A DNA stretch of 64,000 nt from Lentzea cavernae (GCF_014653695.1 NZ_BNAR01000003.1:577528-641527); one strand, 5' to 3'; positions 8,185-18,099 are shown, counted from the stretch's first letter. Notes: generated from the letters alone by a model not told the origin. Program-made: numbers and translations.

Positions 8185-8937
8185 GTGGAGATCTACGTCG
8201 TGGACTCGTTCACCAGCAAGCCCTTCGCGGGCAACCCCGCCGGGGTCGTGCTCCTCGCCGAACCACGTGACGACGCCTGGATGCAGGCCGTCGCGGCCGA
8301 GATGAAGCACGCCGAAACCGCCTTCGTCACCCCTGACAACCACCTCCGCTGGTTCACGCCGGAGACCGAGGTGGACCTGTGCGGGCACGCCACCCTCGCC
8401 ACCGCGCACGTGCTGGGCGGCGAGCAGTCGTTCACCACGCGTAGCGGGGTGCTCACATGCACAAATGACGATGGATGGGTCCGGATGGACTTCCCCGCGG
8501 ACCCACCAGAGTTGATTGACCCGCCAATCGGTCTAGCGGAAGCGCTGCCACATGCGACGATCAAGTCCGTGTCGCGCGGGCGCTTCGACTTCCTGATCGA
8601 GTTGGAGAGCGCCGCGGAGGTCCGTTCCCTGCGACCCGACGTCCAAGGACTGACACAAATCCAGTCACGCGGAGTGATCGTGACGGCCGTCGGCGACGGA
8701 GATGCGGACGTCGTCAGCCGCTGCTTCTACCCGTCCGTCGGCATCCCGGAGGACCCCGTCACCGGATCGGCCCACTGCACCCTTGCGTCCTATTGGGTGC
8801 CTCGGCTCCAGCGCGCTGACCTGCTCGCGGAGCAGGCGTCGCCGCGCGGGGGGTTCGTCAGGGCGACCCTCGCCCAAGATCGCGTGCTGCTCTCGGGGCA
8901 GGCCGTGACGGTGCTCCAGGGGCGCCTCAGCGTCTAG
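8185..8937 (+). CDS. PhzF family isomerase-like protein
   Basis: A 250-residue PhzF/diaminopimelate-epimerase-fold protein. The N-terminus EIYVVDSFTSKPFAGNPAGV is diagnostic, the expected catalytic glutamate is present (Glu44 in AETAFV), and DLCGHATLA (64-72) and PVTGSAHC are conserved motifs. Most homologues outside phenazine clusters have unknown substrates, and there are no phenazine genes here. The GTG at 8185 has no strong ribosome site. It is divergent from the GNAT gene with only 15 bases between starts. Confidence 0.9.
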   Translation: MEIYVVDSFTSKPFAGNPAGVVLLAEPRDDAWMQAVAAEMKHAETAFVTPDNHLRWFTPETEVDLCGHATLATAHVLGGEQSFTTRSGVLTCTNDDGWVRMDFPADPPELIDPPIGLAEALPHATIKSVSRGRFDFLIELESAAEVRSLRPDVQGLTQIQSRGVIVTAVGDGDADVVSRCFYPSVGIPEDPVTGSAHCTLASYWVPRLQRADLLAEQASPRGGFVRATLAQDRVLLSGQAVTVLQGRLSV

Positions 8938-9017
8938 CCACGTCTGGGTGAATCGACGTCACCAACCGTGCTCGACCTGCCATTTCGTCCCCCGAGCGGG
9001 GTACATTGGTGCCCCTG

Positions 9018-9050
9018 GAGGGGTCCTGATCGCCAAAGGCGGGACCCCTC
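9018..9050 (+). terminator. Two-part hairpin between phzF and the GGDEF-EAL gene
   Basis: GAGGGGTCC (9018-9026) pairs with GGACCCCTC (9042-9050), and inside it CGCC (9031-9034) pairs with GGCG (9038-9041) around an AAA loop. It is most likely the terminator of phzF, although its position 46 bases before the next start means it could also act in that gene's leader. Confidence 0.55.
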
Positions 9051-9096
9051 AGTCACGCCTAGAGGATCCCCTCACCCAGGCCGACGAGGAGGCTGG

Positions 9097-11703
9097 ATGT
9101 CCGACCGAGCGTCGGCCCCCGTGTCGGACTCGGCCGCCTGGTCGGCCAAGTCGACCAACCGCGCGTTCAGCGCGTTCGCCGTCACCCTCCTGGTGGCAGG
9201 CGTCGTCTGCGCGGGCATGGTCGCGGCGTGGCTCCCGGAGCGGGAGACCACCTCCCTGTTCTGGATCGGCCCCCTCCTCGTCGTCGGCTTCCTGCTGGCG
9301 GAACAGCTCGCGATCAACGTCGACGTCCGCAGCGGCGTCGCGTGGACGATCTCCTTCACCGAGATCCCGCTGGTCCTGGGCCTGCTCGTCGCCCCGTTCG
9401 AGATCGTGCTCGCCGCGCACGTGGTCGCGGGCGTGGGCACGTTGCTCGGCAGGCGGATCCTCGACAGGGCCGTCTACAACGCGGGCCTCATGTTCATGGA
9501 GATCTCCGTGGCGTTCGCCGCCGCGGAGGCCGTGAACCGCATGATCGGCGCCGGCGGCCCGTTCTGGGCAGGCGCCTTCGTCGGCACCATCACCGTGCCG
9601 ATGCTCGCGAGCGTGCTGGGCCTGTGCGCACTGCGCCTCATGGGCAAGTCGATGCGCGTCGGCAACAGCCTCCGTCTGGTGCTGCAGACGCTGGTCGTGG
9701 CTCTGCTGAACACCTCGATCGGCCTCGTCGGCTACCAGATCGTCGCCACCACCGAGTGGGGCGGCGTCCTGATCATCCTGGTGCTCGCGGGAATCGTGGC
9801 CACCTACCTCGCCTACTCCGGGCTGCTGCGCGAACAGCGCGACCTGGAGGCGTTGAGCGAGGTCAGCCTCAGCGTCGCGAGGTCGGGACAGCTCGGCACC
9901 GGCCCGCGCCAGCCCGACGACGACCTGAACGCGGGCGTCGAAGAGGACGAGTGGCAGCAGATCGCGGAACGCATCCGCGAGCAGCTCAACGCGAACAGGG
10001 TCGTGCTGCGCCTGCGCACCGACCCGCAGGAAGCCATGATCACCCTCGTTGCCGGCGAACCGCTGCCCGAGGAGATGACCGCGACGGACCCCCGTGCCGT
10101 GCGCGAAGACCCCGTTCTCCAGCTGCCGGGCACGCACGTCCGCTACTACCGCGTCGCCGACGCGACCGAGGACGTCACCGAGGCCCTGCTGCGCCGTGAC
10201 GCGCAGGAGGCCCTGGTCGTCCCGTTGCGCGGCGCGACCCAGCTGCTCGGCGCCGTCGAGGCGCACGACCGGCTCTCGCGCTGGCGCGGTTTCGGCAAGG
10301 CGGACATCCAGCTGCTGCGCACGCTGGCCTCGCACCTCGCGACGGCCGTCGACAACCGGCGCCTGCTCGCCCGCCTGCGCCACGACGCCTACCACGACCC
10401 GCTGACCGGCCTGCTGAACCGGGCCGGCCTTCGTGAGGCCTGCGCCGAATCCCTGCGCGAGTCCCAGCGGGGCGTGGTGCTGCGCATCGACCTCGACATC
10501 CTGTCGACGGTCTCCGACGCGCTCGGCCAGGCCTGGGGCAACCGGATGGTCGTCGCCGCCGGACGCCGGCTGCGCGACGCCCTCGGCGCCGACGTGCCGC
10601 TCGCACGGCTCGAGGGTGGCGCGTTCGCCGCGTACCTCGACGACGAGCGCGCGGCGACCGCCCACGAGACCGCGGAACGGTTGCGTGCCGGGCTTTCCGT
10701 GCCGTACCCGGTCGACCGCCTGACCGTCGAGGCCTCCGCCGTCGTGGGATACGCGTCCAAGGCGGACTCCGAGACCGAGGACCCGGACCCCGACGCGTTG
10801 CTGCAGCGGGCGGACGTCGCCGTGCGCGCGACGTCCGAGGGCACGCCGGTGAAGGCCTACGCACCGTCGATGGGCCACCTGTTCCTGCGCCGCTTCCAGC
10901 TCGTGACGCAGTTCCGCCAGGCCGTCGAGACCGGCCAGATCTCGGTGCACTACCAGCCGAAGGTCGCCCTGCCGTCCCGTCAGGTCGTGGGCGCGGAGGC
11001 CTTGGTGCGCTGGACGCATCCGGAGTTCGGCCGCGTCGACCCGGACGAGTTCGTGCCGGCCGTCGAGGCCACCGGTCTCGTGGACGTGCTGACGGACTTC
11101 GTGATGGACCGCGCGCTGGAACGCGTCCGCCGCTGGCTCGACCGCGGGCTGCGGATGTCCATCGCGGTGAACCTCTCCGTGCGGACGCTCGGCGACGAGG
11201 ACTTCCCGAACCGCGTGGAAGCCGCGCTGGAGCGCCACGACGTGCCTTCGGGGCTGCTGACCTTCGAGCTCACCGAGTCGGGCGTCATGGCCGATCCCGA
11301 GCGCGCTCTGCCGGTGCTGAGGCGCCTGCACGCGATCGGCGTCGTGCTGGCGGTCGACGACTTCGGCACCGGCTACTCGTCGCTCGCGTACCTGCGCCAG
11401 CTGCCGGTCGACGAGGTCAAGATCGACAAGTCGTTCGTGCTCGGGATGGGCACGGACCTCGGCGACATGGCCGTGGTCCGCTCGATCGTGGAGCTCGGGC
11501 ACTCACTCGGCCTCGTGGTCGTCGCGGAAGGCGTGGAGGACGACGCCGCGCGCGACCAGCTCGTCGGGATGGGCTGCGACGTCGCGCAGGGCTACCTGAT
11601 CTCCCGGCCGCTCTCCGAAGATCGCTTCGAGGCGTGGCTGCGGGCACGAACCGTGCAGGTCAGGGGTGCTCGCGATGAGACGGTGCTCACCTTGGTCCAC
11701 TAG
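9097..11703 (+). CDS. Membrane GGDEF-EAL protein, probable c-di-GMP phosphodiesterase
   Basis: An 868-residue protein. Residues 25-250 form about eight membrane segments, 283-420 look like a GAF domain, 425-595 a GGDEF domain and 610-855 an EAL domain. The cyclase motif is degenerate, GGAFA instead of GGDEF (about 505), so diguanylate cyclase activity is unlikely. The EAL side keeps its key residues: EALVRW (about 634), AVNLS, ELTES, DDFGTG (about 754), KIDKSF and VAEGVE. It should hydrolyse c-di-GMP, with the GGDEF domain possibly sensing GTP. ATG at 9097 has AGGAGG about 5 bases upstream. It is a single gene before the tRNA cluster. Confidence 0.93.
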   Translation: MSDRASAPVSDSAAWSAKSTNRAFSAFAVTLLVAGVVCAGMVAAWLPERETTSLFWIGPLLVVGFLLAEQLAINVDVRSGVAWTISFTEIPLVLGLLVAPFEIVLAAHVVAGVGTLLGRRILDRAVYNAGLMFMEISVAFAAAEAVNRMIGAGGPFWAGAFVGTITVPMLASVLGLCALRLMGKSMRVGNSLRLVLQTLVVALLNTSIGLVGYQIVATTEWGGVLIILVLAGIVATYLAYSGLLREQRDLEALSEVSLSVARSGQLGTGPRQPDDDLNAGVEEDEWQQIAERIREQLNANRVVLRLRTDPQEAMITLVAGEPLPEEMTATDPRAVREDPVLQLPGTHVRYYRVADATEDVTEALLRRDAQEALVVPLRGATQLLGAVEAHDRLSRWRGFGKADIQLLRTLASHLATAVDNRRLLARLRHDAYHDPLTGLLNRAGLREACAESLRESQRGVVLRIDLDILSTVSDALGQAWGNRMVVAAGRRLRDALGADVPLARLEGGAFAAYLDDERAATAHETAERLRAGLSVPYPVDRLTVEASAVVGYASKADSETEDPDPDALLQRADVAVRATSEGTPVKAYAPSMGHLFLRRFQLVTQFRQAVETGQISVHYQPKVALPSRQVVGAEALVRWTHPEFGRVDPDEFVPAVEATGLVDVLTDFVMDRALERVRRWLDRGLRMSIAVNLSVRTLGDEDFPNRVEAALERHDVPSGLLTFELTESGVMADPERALPVLRRLHAIGVVLAVDDFGTGYSSLAYLRQLPVDEVKIDKSFVLGMGTDLGDMAVVRSIVELGHSLGLVVVAEGVEDDAARDQLVGMGCDVAQGYLISRPLSEDRFEAWLRARTVQVRGARDETVLTLVH

Positions 11704-11717
11704 AGGGACCCCCGGAT

Positions 11718-11753
11718 TTCGTTCTTGGTAGACGCGTGTTGTAGAGTTCTAGA
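11718..11753 (+). promoter_or_regulatory. Possible promoter of the tRNA-Thr/tRNA-Met/rpmG unit
   Basis: Two readings are possible: TTCGTT (11718) with 18 bases to TAGAGT (11742-11747), or TTGGTA (11725) with 17 bases to TCTAGA (11748-11753). Either lies 25-32 bases before tRNA-Thr. The region is visibly richer in A and T than its surroundings. Confidence 0.4.
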
Positions 11754-11778
11754 CAGCTCAGCAAGAACGAAAGAGCAA

Positions 11779-11851
11779 GCCCCTTTAGCTCAGTCGGCAG
11801 AGCGTCTCCATGGTAAGGAGAAGGTCTACGGTTCGATTCCGTAAAGGGGCT
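11779..11851 (+). tRNA. tRNA-Thr (anticodon GGT)
   Basis: Acceptor GCCCCTT (11779-11785) pairs with AAGGGGC (11844-11850), with discriminator T. The anticodon stem TCTCC/GGAGA holds the loop ATGGTAA, so the anticodon is GGT. D and T loops are canonical (GTTCGATTC). CCA is not encoded. Confidence 0.97.
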
Positions 11852-11853
11852 CT

Positions 11854-11892
11854 ACAACTGGCCGCAGTGCTGAGCGCTGCGGCTTGAGTTGT
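11854..11892 (+). terminator. Hairpin between tRNA-Thr and tRNA-Met
   Basis: GCCGCAGTGC (11861-11870) pairs with GCGCTGCGGC (11874-11883) around TGA, and outer ACAAC/GTTGT arms pair as well. It may be a partial terminator or a processing signal between the two tRNAs. Confidence 0.5.
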
Positions 11893-11897
11893 GTTAA

Positions 11898-11970
11898 AGC
11901 GGTGTAGCTCAGTTGGTAGAGCAAGCGGCTCATAATCGCTGTGTCGCCGGTTCAAGTCCGGCCACCGCTA
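11898..11970 (+). tRNA. tRNA-Met (anticodon CAT)
   Basis: Acceptor AGCGGTG (11898-11904) pairs with CACCGCT (11963-11969), with discriminator A. The anticodon loop CTCATAA gives CAT. The full acceptor pairing and the conserved position before rpmG point to the elongator rather than initiator tRNA. CCA is not encoded. GGGCGAC/GTCGCCC (11985-12002) forms a small hairpin just downstream. Confidence 0.95.
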
Positions 11971-12070
11971 CTCAGCAACATCTCGGGCGACGTCAGTCGC
12001 CCACCCCGCCAGACGGTAAGCCCGGACTGGGTTCTCACGGGGTTCGCGTGCTCTCAGGAAGGCAAGGACC

Positions 12071-12235
12071 GTGGCTGCAACCGACGTACGCCCGAAGATC
12101 ACCCTCGCGTGCGAGGAGTGCAAGCACCGGAACTACATCACCAGGAAGAACCGGCGCAACGACCCGGACCGCCTGGAGATCAAGAAGTTCTGCCCGAACT
12201 GCAAGACGCACCGCGCGCACAAGGAAACCCGCTGA
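12071..12235 (+). CDS. rpmG: 50S ribosomal protein L33
   Basis: A 54-residue L33 of the zinc-binding (C+) type, with CEEC and CPNC pairs. The start is GTG at 12071, giving [18 protein letters not shown], preceded by GGAAGG. It sits in the conserved tRNA-Thr, tRNA-Met, rpmG order of actinobacteria. L33 lies near the E site of the large subunit. Confidence 0.95.
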   Translation: MAATDVRPKITLACEECKHRNYITRKNRRNDPDRLEIKKFCPNCKTHRAHKETR

Positions 12236-12305
12236 GCGCGTAGCAGCTTTCGACCGAGGCCCGTCCCACACGTGGGGCGGGCCTCGTCGCATATAGGCTC
12301 ATTCG

Positions 12306-12755
12306 GTGCCTCTCGACCCCGCTTTCATCGGACGTAGTTATCCGCCGTCGCAGCCGTACGACGTGAGCCGCGAGAAGATCCGCGAGTTCGCCGACGCCAT
12401 CGGCGCGACCAGCCCGGCCTACCGCGACGCCGACGCGGCGAAGGCGCTGGGGCACGGGGACGTCATCGCACCGCCGACGTTCGCGATCGTCGTGTCGATG
12501 AAGACGAACGAGACGGTCATGTTCGACCCGGAGCTGGAGCTCGACTACAGCCGCGTCGTGCACGGCGACCAGAACTTCACGCACCACCGCCCCATCACCG
12601 CGGGCGACCAGCTCGTCAGCACCACGCACATCGACGCCATCACGTCCCGCATGGGCAACGACATGGTGACCGTGCGGACGGAGATCAGCACGGTGGGCGG
12701 CGAGCCCGTCACCACCGCCAAGTCCATGCTCGTCGTGAGGGGAGAAGACGCGTGA
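12306..12755 (+). CDS. hadA: (3R)-hydroxyacyl-ACP dehydratase subunit HadA-like
   Basis: A 149-residue hot-dog-fold protein of the MaoC N-terminal/UPF0336 type, the non-catalytic substrate-binding partner in HadAB heterodimers of fatty acid synthase II (mycobacterial knowledge). Features are FIGRSYPPSQPYDVSREKIREFA at the N-terminus and VIAPPTFAI, HGDQNFTHHRPITAGD later. The GTG start at 12306 yields the normal length. Its TGA overlaps the hadB start in GTGA, as expected for a co-translated heterodimer. It sits between rpmG and tRNA-Trp, exactly as in mycobacteria. Confidence 0.9.
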   Translation: MPLDPAFIGRSYPPSQPYDVSREKIREFADAIGATSPAYRDADAAKALGHGDVIAPPTFAIVVSMKTNETVMFDPELELDYSRVVHGDQNFTHHRPITAGDQLVSTTHIDAITSRMGNDMVTVRTEISTVGGEPVTTAKSMLVVRGEDA

Positions 12756-13171
12756 GCGCGGCAGTCAGCACCGAGGTGGGCACCGAACTGCCAGCGCTGT
12801 CCGTGCGCCTCAAGCGCGACGACCTGGTGCGCTACGCAGGCGCCTCGCTGGACTTCAACCCGATCCACTGGAACGAGAGGACGGCCAGGGAGGTCGGCCT
12901 GCCGGACGTCATCGCGCACGGCATGCTGACCATGGCCGTGGCCTCGCGGATCGTCGCGGAGTGGATCGGCGACCCCGGCGCGATCGTCGAGTACGGGTGC
13001 CGTTTCGGCAGGCCCGTGGTGGTGCCCGACGACGGCGAGGGCGCGCTGGTCGAGGTGACGGCGAAGGTCACCAAGGCCTTCGACGACGGAACTGTGAAGG
13101 TCAACATCAACGCGGCTTTTGACGGCAAGTCGGTGTTGACAGGCGCTTTCGCCCGCGTGCGCGTCAGCTGA
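12752..13171 (+). CDS. hadB: (3R)-hydroxyacyl-ACP dehydratase subunit HadB-like
   Basis: A 139-residue MaoC-like catalytic subunit. The hydratase-2 signature is intact: DFNPIHWNERTAREVGLPDVIAHGML, with the catalytic Asp and His in DFNPIH (about residues 34-39). It dehydrates 3-hydroxyacyl-ACP during fatty acid elongation together with HadA. GTG start overlaps the hadA stop. No hadC follows; a terminator and tRNA-Trp come next, unlike the hadABC set of mycolate producers. Confidence 0.9.
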   Translation: MSAAVSTEVGTELPALSVRLKRDDLVRYAGASLDFNPIHWNERTAREVGLPDVIAHGMLTMAVASRIVAEWIGDPGAIVEYGCRFGRPVVVPDDGEGALVEVTAKVTKAFDDGTVKVNINAAFDGKSVLTGAFARVRVS

Positions 13172-13184
13172 TCTTGTGATCAAG

Positions 13185-13216
13185 AACACCACCGGACAAC
13201 CCGGTCCGGTGGTGTT
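13185..13216 (+). terminator. Terminator after hadB
   Basis: AACACCACCGGAC (13185-13197) pairs perfectly with GTCCGGTGGTGTT (13204-13216) around a 6-base loop, 14 bases after the stop. Confidence 0.85.
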
Positions 13217-13340
13217 TGCGGTGCTCACGCCGGAATCGGGGCTTCGCGAGCCCTCGGTTGCACGACCCTGATTCGTGTTCTCGGTTCGCGTGTGGGTAGG
13301 CTGTGCGACAGGCCGCTGGGCAAGTGTCTGAGCGGTCTGG

Positions 13341-13371
13341 TTGGAATGGACGGGGCAGGCTCCCGTACACT
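13341..13371 (+). promoter_or_regulatory. Possible promoter of tRNA-Trp/secE/nusG
   Basis: TTGGAA (13341-13346) and TACACT (13366-13371) are separated by 19 bases, with the -10-like box about 39 bases before tRNA-Trp. The -10 box fits TANNNT; the spacer is slightly long. Confidence 0.5.
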
Positions 13372-13409
13372 TCCTGCGTTGGCCAGGGGATTTCGTGACG
13401 AGATCTCAA

Positions 13410-13482
<73 letters not shown>

Positions 13483-13519
13483 CTGTCGAAGCGCGTCATG
13501 GGTGGAGTGGAGGCACGGC

Positions 13520-14795
<1,276 letters not shown>

Positions 14796-14883
14796 GCGGT
14801 CCTCCCTCAACCGGAAGACCGATCGGCCACGCGGCGGCTGGCAGAGCCACGCGCGGACACCGCAATAACAGGAAGTACGGACA

Positions 14884-15318
14884 ATGCCTCCCAAGAAGAA
14901 GAAGCTGTCAGCGATCATCAAGCTGCAGATCAAGGCTGGTGCCGCCAACCCGGCGCCGCCCGTTGGTCCCGCGCTGGGTCAGCACGGCGTCAACATCATG
15001 GAGTTCTGCAAGGCCTACAACGCCGCGACCGAGTCGCAGCGCGGTCAGGTCGTGCCGGTCGAGATCTCCGTGTACGAAGACCGCTCGTTCGACTTCAAGC
15101 TGAAGACCCCTCCGGCCGCGCGACTCATCCTCGCCGCCGCTGGTGTCGACAAGGGCAGCGGCGAGCCGCACCGCGTCAAGGTCGCCAAGGTGACCATGGA
15201 GCAGGTCCGCAGCATCGCGCAGGTCAAGATGGTCGACCTGAACGCGAACGACATCGACCAGGCCGCGAAGATCATCGCCGGCACCGCCCGTTCCATGGGC
15301 ATCACGGTCGAAGGCTGA
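14884..15318 (+). CDS. rplK: 50S ribosomal protein L11
   Basis: A 144-residue L11 of normal length, with the N-terminal [21 protein letters not shown] and the C-terminal rRNA-binding part ending [10 protein letters not shown]. It forms the GTPase-associated centre with 23S rRNA and is the site of thiopeptide binding; the proline-rich N-terminal segment has no obvious deviation. It is followed by rplA after 81 bases. Confidence 0.98.
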
Positions 15319-15399
15319 CCCACCCCTTTCTTTTCTCGCAAGCGTGGGAGAGCCGAGCGCGGCTCATTCACCACGAACTGATCCACGAAGGACAGAGTT

Positions 15400-16110
15400 A
15401 TGAAGCGCAGCAAGGCCTACAAGGCCGCCGCCGAGCTGGTGGACCGGGATCGGCTGTACTCGCCGCTCGAGGCCGCCAAGCTCGCCAAGGAAACGTCCAA
15501 GGTGAAGCTGGACGCCACCGTCGAGGTCGCGATCTGCCTCGGCGTCGACCCTCGCAAGGCCGACCAGATGGTCCGCGGCACCGTGAATCTGCCGCACGGT
15601 ACGGGCAAGACCGCCCGCGTGATCGTCTTCGCAGTCGGCGACAAGGCCGCTGAGGCCGAGGCCGCCGGTGCGGACGCCGTTGGCTCCGAGGACCTGATCG
15701 AGCGCATCCAGGGTGGCTGGCTCGACTTCGACGCCGCGATCGCGACCCCCGACCAGATGGCCAAGGTCGGTCGCATCGCCCGCATCCTGGGCCCGCGTGG
15801 CCTGATGCCGAACCCGAAGACCGGCACCGTGACCCCCGAGGTCGCCAAGGCCGTCAACGAGATCAAGGGCGGAAAGATCAACTTCCGCGTTGACAAGCAG
15901 GCCAACCTGCACTTCGTCATCGGCAAGGTCTCGTTCGACTCCGAGAAGCTGGTCGAGAACTACGCGGCCGCGCTGGACGAGATCCTCCGCGCGAAGCCGT
16001 CCGCGGCCAAGGGCCGATACGTCAAGAAGGTCGTCGTCTCCACGACGATGGGCCCCGGCATCCCGGTCGACCCGAGCCGCACCCGCAACATGCTGGTGGA
16101 CGAGGCCTGA
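15400..16110 (+). CDS. rplA: 50S ribosomal protein L1
   Basis: A 236-residue L1 with the conserved [16 protein letters not shown] region. L1 forms the mobile stalk near the E site and, in many bacteria, represses its own operon by binding the mRNA. GGACAG lies ahead of the ATG at 15400. A strong terminator follows, ending the secE-nusG-rplK-rplA unit. Confidence 0.98.
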   Translation: MKRSKAYKAAAELVDRDRLYSPLEAAKLAKETSKVKLDATVEVAICLGVDPRKADQMVRGTVNLPHGTGKTARVIVFAVGDKAAEAEAAGADAVGSEDLIERIQGGWLDFDAAIATPDQMAKVGRIARILGPRGLMPNPKTGTVTPEVAKAVNEIKGGKINFRVDKQANLHFVIGKVSFDSEKLVENYAAALDEILRAKPSAAKGRYVKKVVVSTTMGPGIPVDPSRTRNMLVDEA

Positions 16111-16138
16111 GCCTCCCCCGCTCACAGCTGGACCTCTG

Positions 16139-16170
16139 AGAAAGGCCCCCGGTTCGCCGGGGGCCTTTCT
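16139..16170 (+). terminator. Terminator after rplA
   Basis: A perfect 14-bp stem, AGAAAGGCCCCCGG (16139-16152) with 16157-16170, is closed by a stable TTCG tetraloop and followed by a T-rich stretch. The opposite gene ends at 16177, so the hairpin may serve both directions. Confidence 0.92.
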
Positions 16171-16176
16171 GCTGTT

Positions 16177-17145
16177 TCAGCGGTGCCGGCGGCGGTAGTC
16201 GCCGGGGGCCACGCCCACCTGCTTGAGGAAGTGGTGGCGGAGGTTGTTGGCCGTGCCGACGCCGCTCAGGCCCGCGATCTTCTCCACGGACAGGTCGGTC
16301 GACTCCAGCAAGGCCTGCGCTCGCGCGAGGCGTTCGTTGAGCAGCCACTGCAACGGCGTCGTGCCGGTGGTGGCCTGGAGCCTGCGGTAGAAGGTCCGCG
16401 GGCTCATCGCGGCACGGGCGGCCAGGTCGTCGATCGTCAGCGGCTCGTCCAGGCGGGAGCGCGCCCAGTCGAGCACCGACTCCAGGCTCCGGTTGTCGCT
16501 CGGGGGAACCGCGAGGTCGATGACCTGGCTCCGGCTGCCGGGGCGGTGTCCCGGCACGATCATCCGGCGGGCCAGCTGGTCGGCGACGTGGGCGCCGAGG
16601 TCGCGGCGCACCAGGTGCAGGCACAGGTCGAGTCCCGCTGTCATGCCCGCGCTGGTCAGCACGTCACCTTCGTCGACGTAGAGGACCGAGTCGTCGACCT
16701 GGACCTCCGGGTAGCGCTCGGCCAGCAGAGCTGTGTGCATCCAGTGCGCGGTCGCTCTTTTGCCGTCCAGCAGGCCTGCTTCGGCCAGCGCGTAGGCGCC
16801 GACGCACTGCGAGACGATGCGGGCGCCGTTGGCGTGGGCCTTGCGCAGGGCCGAGACCAGCTCAGGAGGAACGGGCGCGTTCTCCTCGATGACCTCCTCC
16901 GGCACCCACGACACGAAGACCGTGTCCGCGTTCACGACGTCGTCGAGGCCGTGCGTGGCGTGGAGGGTGAAGCCGGGGCCGGTGCCGCGCGTGCTGTTTC
17001 CCGTGCCGCACAACCAGAAGTCGTACCAGGGGTCGGCGAGGTCGGGCTGCGGCGTGCCGAAGACGGCGGCGGGGATGCCCAGTTCGTAGAGGTCGGCCAC
17101 GCCGAAGTCGCTGGGAACGATCAGGGCGACGGAACCAGCGCTCAT
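16177..17145 (-). CDS. GlxA family (AraC-type) transcriptional regulator
   Basis: A 322-residue regulator with an N-terminal DJ-1/PfpI amidase-like domain (residues 5-190) and a C-terminal AraC helix-turn-helix pair (about 225-320, including TFYRRLQATTGTTPLQWLL). The nucleophile-elbow cysteine position is Cys114 in QCVGAYALAEAGLLDGKRAT. Such proteins regulate nitrogen or osmolyte metabolism in some bacteria, but the ligand here is unknown. It is divergent from an imine-reductase-like gene 84 bases away, its likely target. Confidence 0.92.
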   Translation of the reverse strand: MSAGSVALIVPSDFGVADLYELGIPAAVFGTPQPDLADPWYDFWLCGTGNSTRGTGPGFTLHATHGLDDVVNADTVFVSWVPEEVIEENAPVPPELVSALRKAHANGARIVSQCVGAYALAEAGLLDGKRATAHWMHTALLAERYPEVQVDDSVLYVDEGDVLTSAGMTAGLDLCLHLVRRDLGAHVADQLARRMIVPGHRPGSRSQVIDLAVPPSDNRSLESVLDWARSRLDEPLTIDDLAARAAMSPRTFYRRLQATTGTTPLQWLLNERLARAQALLESTDLSVEKIAGLSGVGTANNLRHHFLKQVGVAPGDYRRRHR

Positions 17146-17171
17146 GAGGACCAGCCTATGGCAGGAATTTG

Positions 17172-17194
17172 GTGACAGGGGTCATTCCGGTCAC
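17172..17194. promoter_or_regulatory. Dyad in the GlxA/oxidoreductase spacer
   Basis: GTGAC (17172-17176) and GTCAC (17190-17194) form a short inverted repeat centred in the 84-base divergent spacer. It is a modest candidate operator for the GlxA-type regulator. Confidence 0.35.
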
Positions 17195-17229
17195 TGGTTG
17201 AGTCGATCACGCGTGGCGAAGCTGGAGCC

Positions 17230-18099
17230 ATGACATCTGAAGCGATCACCGTGCTGGGCCTGGGCAACCTCGGACGCGCGCTGGCGGAGGCGTTCGTGCG
17301 CGCGGATCAGGCCGTCACCGTCTGGAACCGTTCTGCGGCAAGGGCTTCGGGGCTGGAGGCCACTGTCGCGGGCAGTGCCGCGGAGGCGGTGGCCGCCAGC
17401 GGTCTCGTGGTCGTAGCCGTGCTCGATCACCAGGCCGCACAACAGGTTCTGCACGGCGTGGACGTGCGCGGGCGGGCCTTGGTGAACCTCACCTCCGGCA
17501 CTCCGGACGAGGCTCGCGAGCTGGCCGGCTGGGCTGCCGCGAACGGTGCCGAGTACCTGCACGGCGCTGTGTACGCGGTGCCCCAGACGATCGGCACCGA
17601 CGCGTCGTCGATCATCTACAGCGGTTCGCAGGCGGTGCACGAACGCTGGCGGGAAGCGTTGGCGCTGCTGGGAAAGGTCACGTTCCTGGGTGCCGACGCC
17701 GGCCGCGCCTCCGGGTACGACGTGGCGATCCTCTCCGGCATGTACGGGCTCCTCGGCGGCTTCCTGCACGCCGCCGCGCTGGCGCGAGCCGGTGGCATCA
17801 AGGTCACCGAGCTCACGCCGATGTTGTTGTCGTGGCTGGAAGATCTCCAGCCGGCGCTCACGACGTTCGCGGAGGAGATCGACGGCGGGAGCTACGACAG
17901 CGCGGAGTCGAGCATCGCCATGAACCGGTCGGGAGTGGCCACGCTCATCCGGGCCACCGAGGCCCAGGGGGTGCCGTTCGCCGCGCTCGACGCCCTCAAG
18001 GCCCTCGTCGACCGGCAGATCGACGAGGGACACGGGGAGGCGAGCCTCTCCCGTGTCGTCGAGTCGTTCGGGCGGGTCTCACAGGGGTTTGCGGGCTGA
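17230..18099 (+). CDS. NAD(P)-dependent oxidoreductase, imine reductase-like (second copy)
   Basis: A 289-residue member of the same group as the protein at 4803-5621. The Rossmann motif is GLGNLG (about 10-15) and TVWNRS follows. The shared [24 protein letters not shown] and GADAGRASGYDVAIL segments support the imine-reductase-like assignment. The two copies are clearly divergent rather than a recent duplication. The substrate is unknown. Its 3' end overlaps the convergent methyltransferase gene by 21 bases. Confidence 0.85.
   Translation: MTSEAITVLGLGNLGRALAEAFVRADQAVTVWNRSAARASGLEATVAGSAAEAVAASGLVVVAVLDHQAAQQVLHGVDVRGRALVNLTSGTPDEARELAGWAAANGAEYLHGAVYAVPQTIGTDASSIIYSGSQAVHERWREALALLGKVTFLGADAGRASGYDVAILSGMYGLLGGFLHAAALARAGGIKVTELTPMLLSWLEDLQPALTTFAEEIDGGSYDSAESSIAMNRSGVATLIRATEAQGVPFAALDALKALVDRQIDEGHGEASLSRVVESFGRVSQGFAG

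Noticed and set aside
8185-8937. A phenazine biosynthesis locus, suggested by the PhzF protein
   Set aside because: No other phz gene is nearby, and isolated PhzF homologues are common and unrelated to phenazines.
9001-9096. A c-di-GMP riboswitch upstream of the GGDEF-EAL gene
   Set aside because: The hairpin at 9018-9050 lacks the conserved GEMM core and tetraloop-receptor pattern, and it is better explained as the phzF terminator.
9049-11502. An 817-codon antisense open frame across the GGDEF-EAL gene
   Set aside because: The product is an Arg/His/Asp-rich mirror translation; the plus-strand gene has clear domains.
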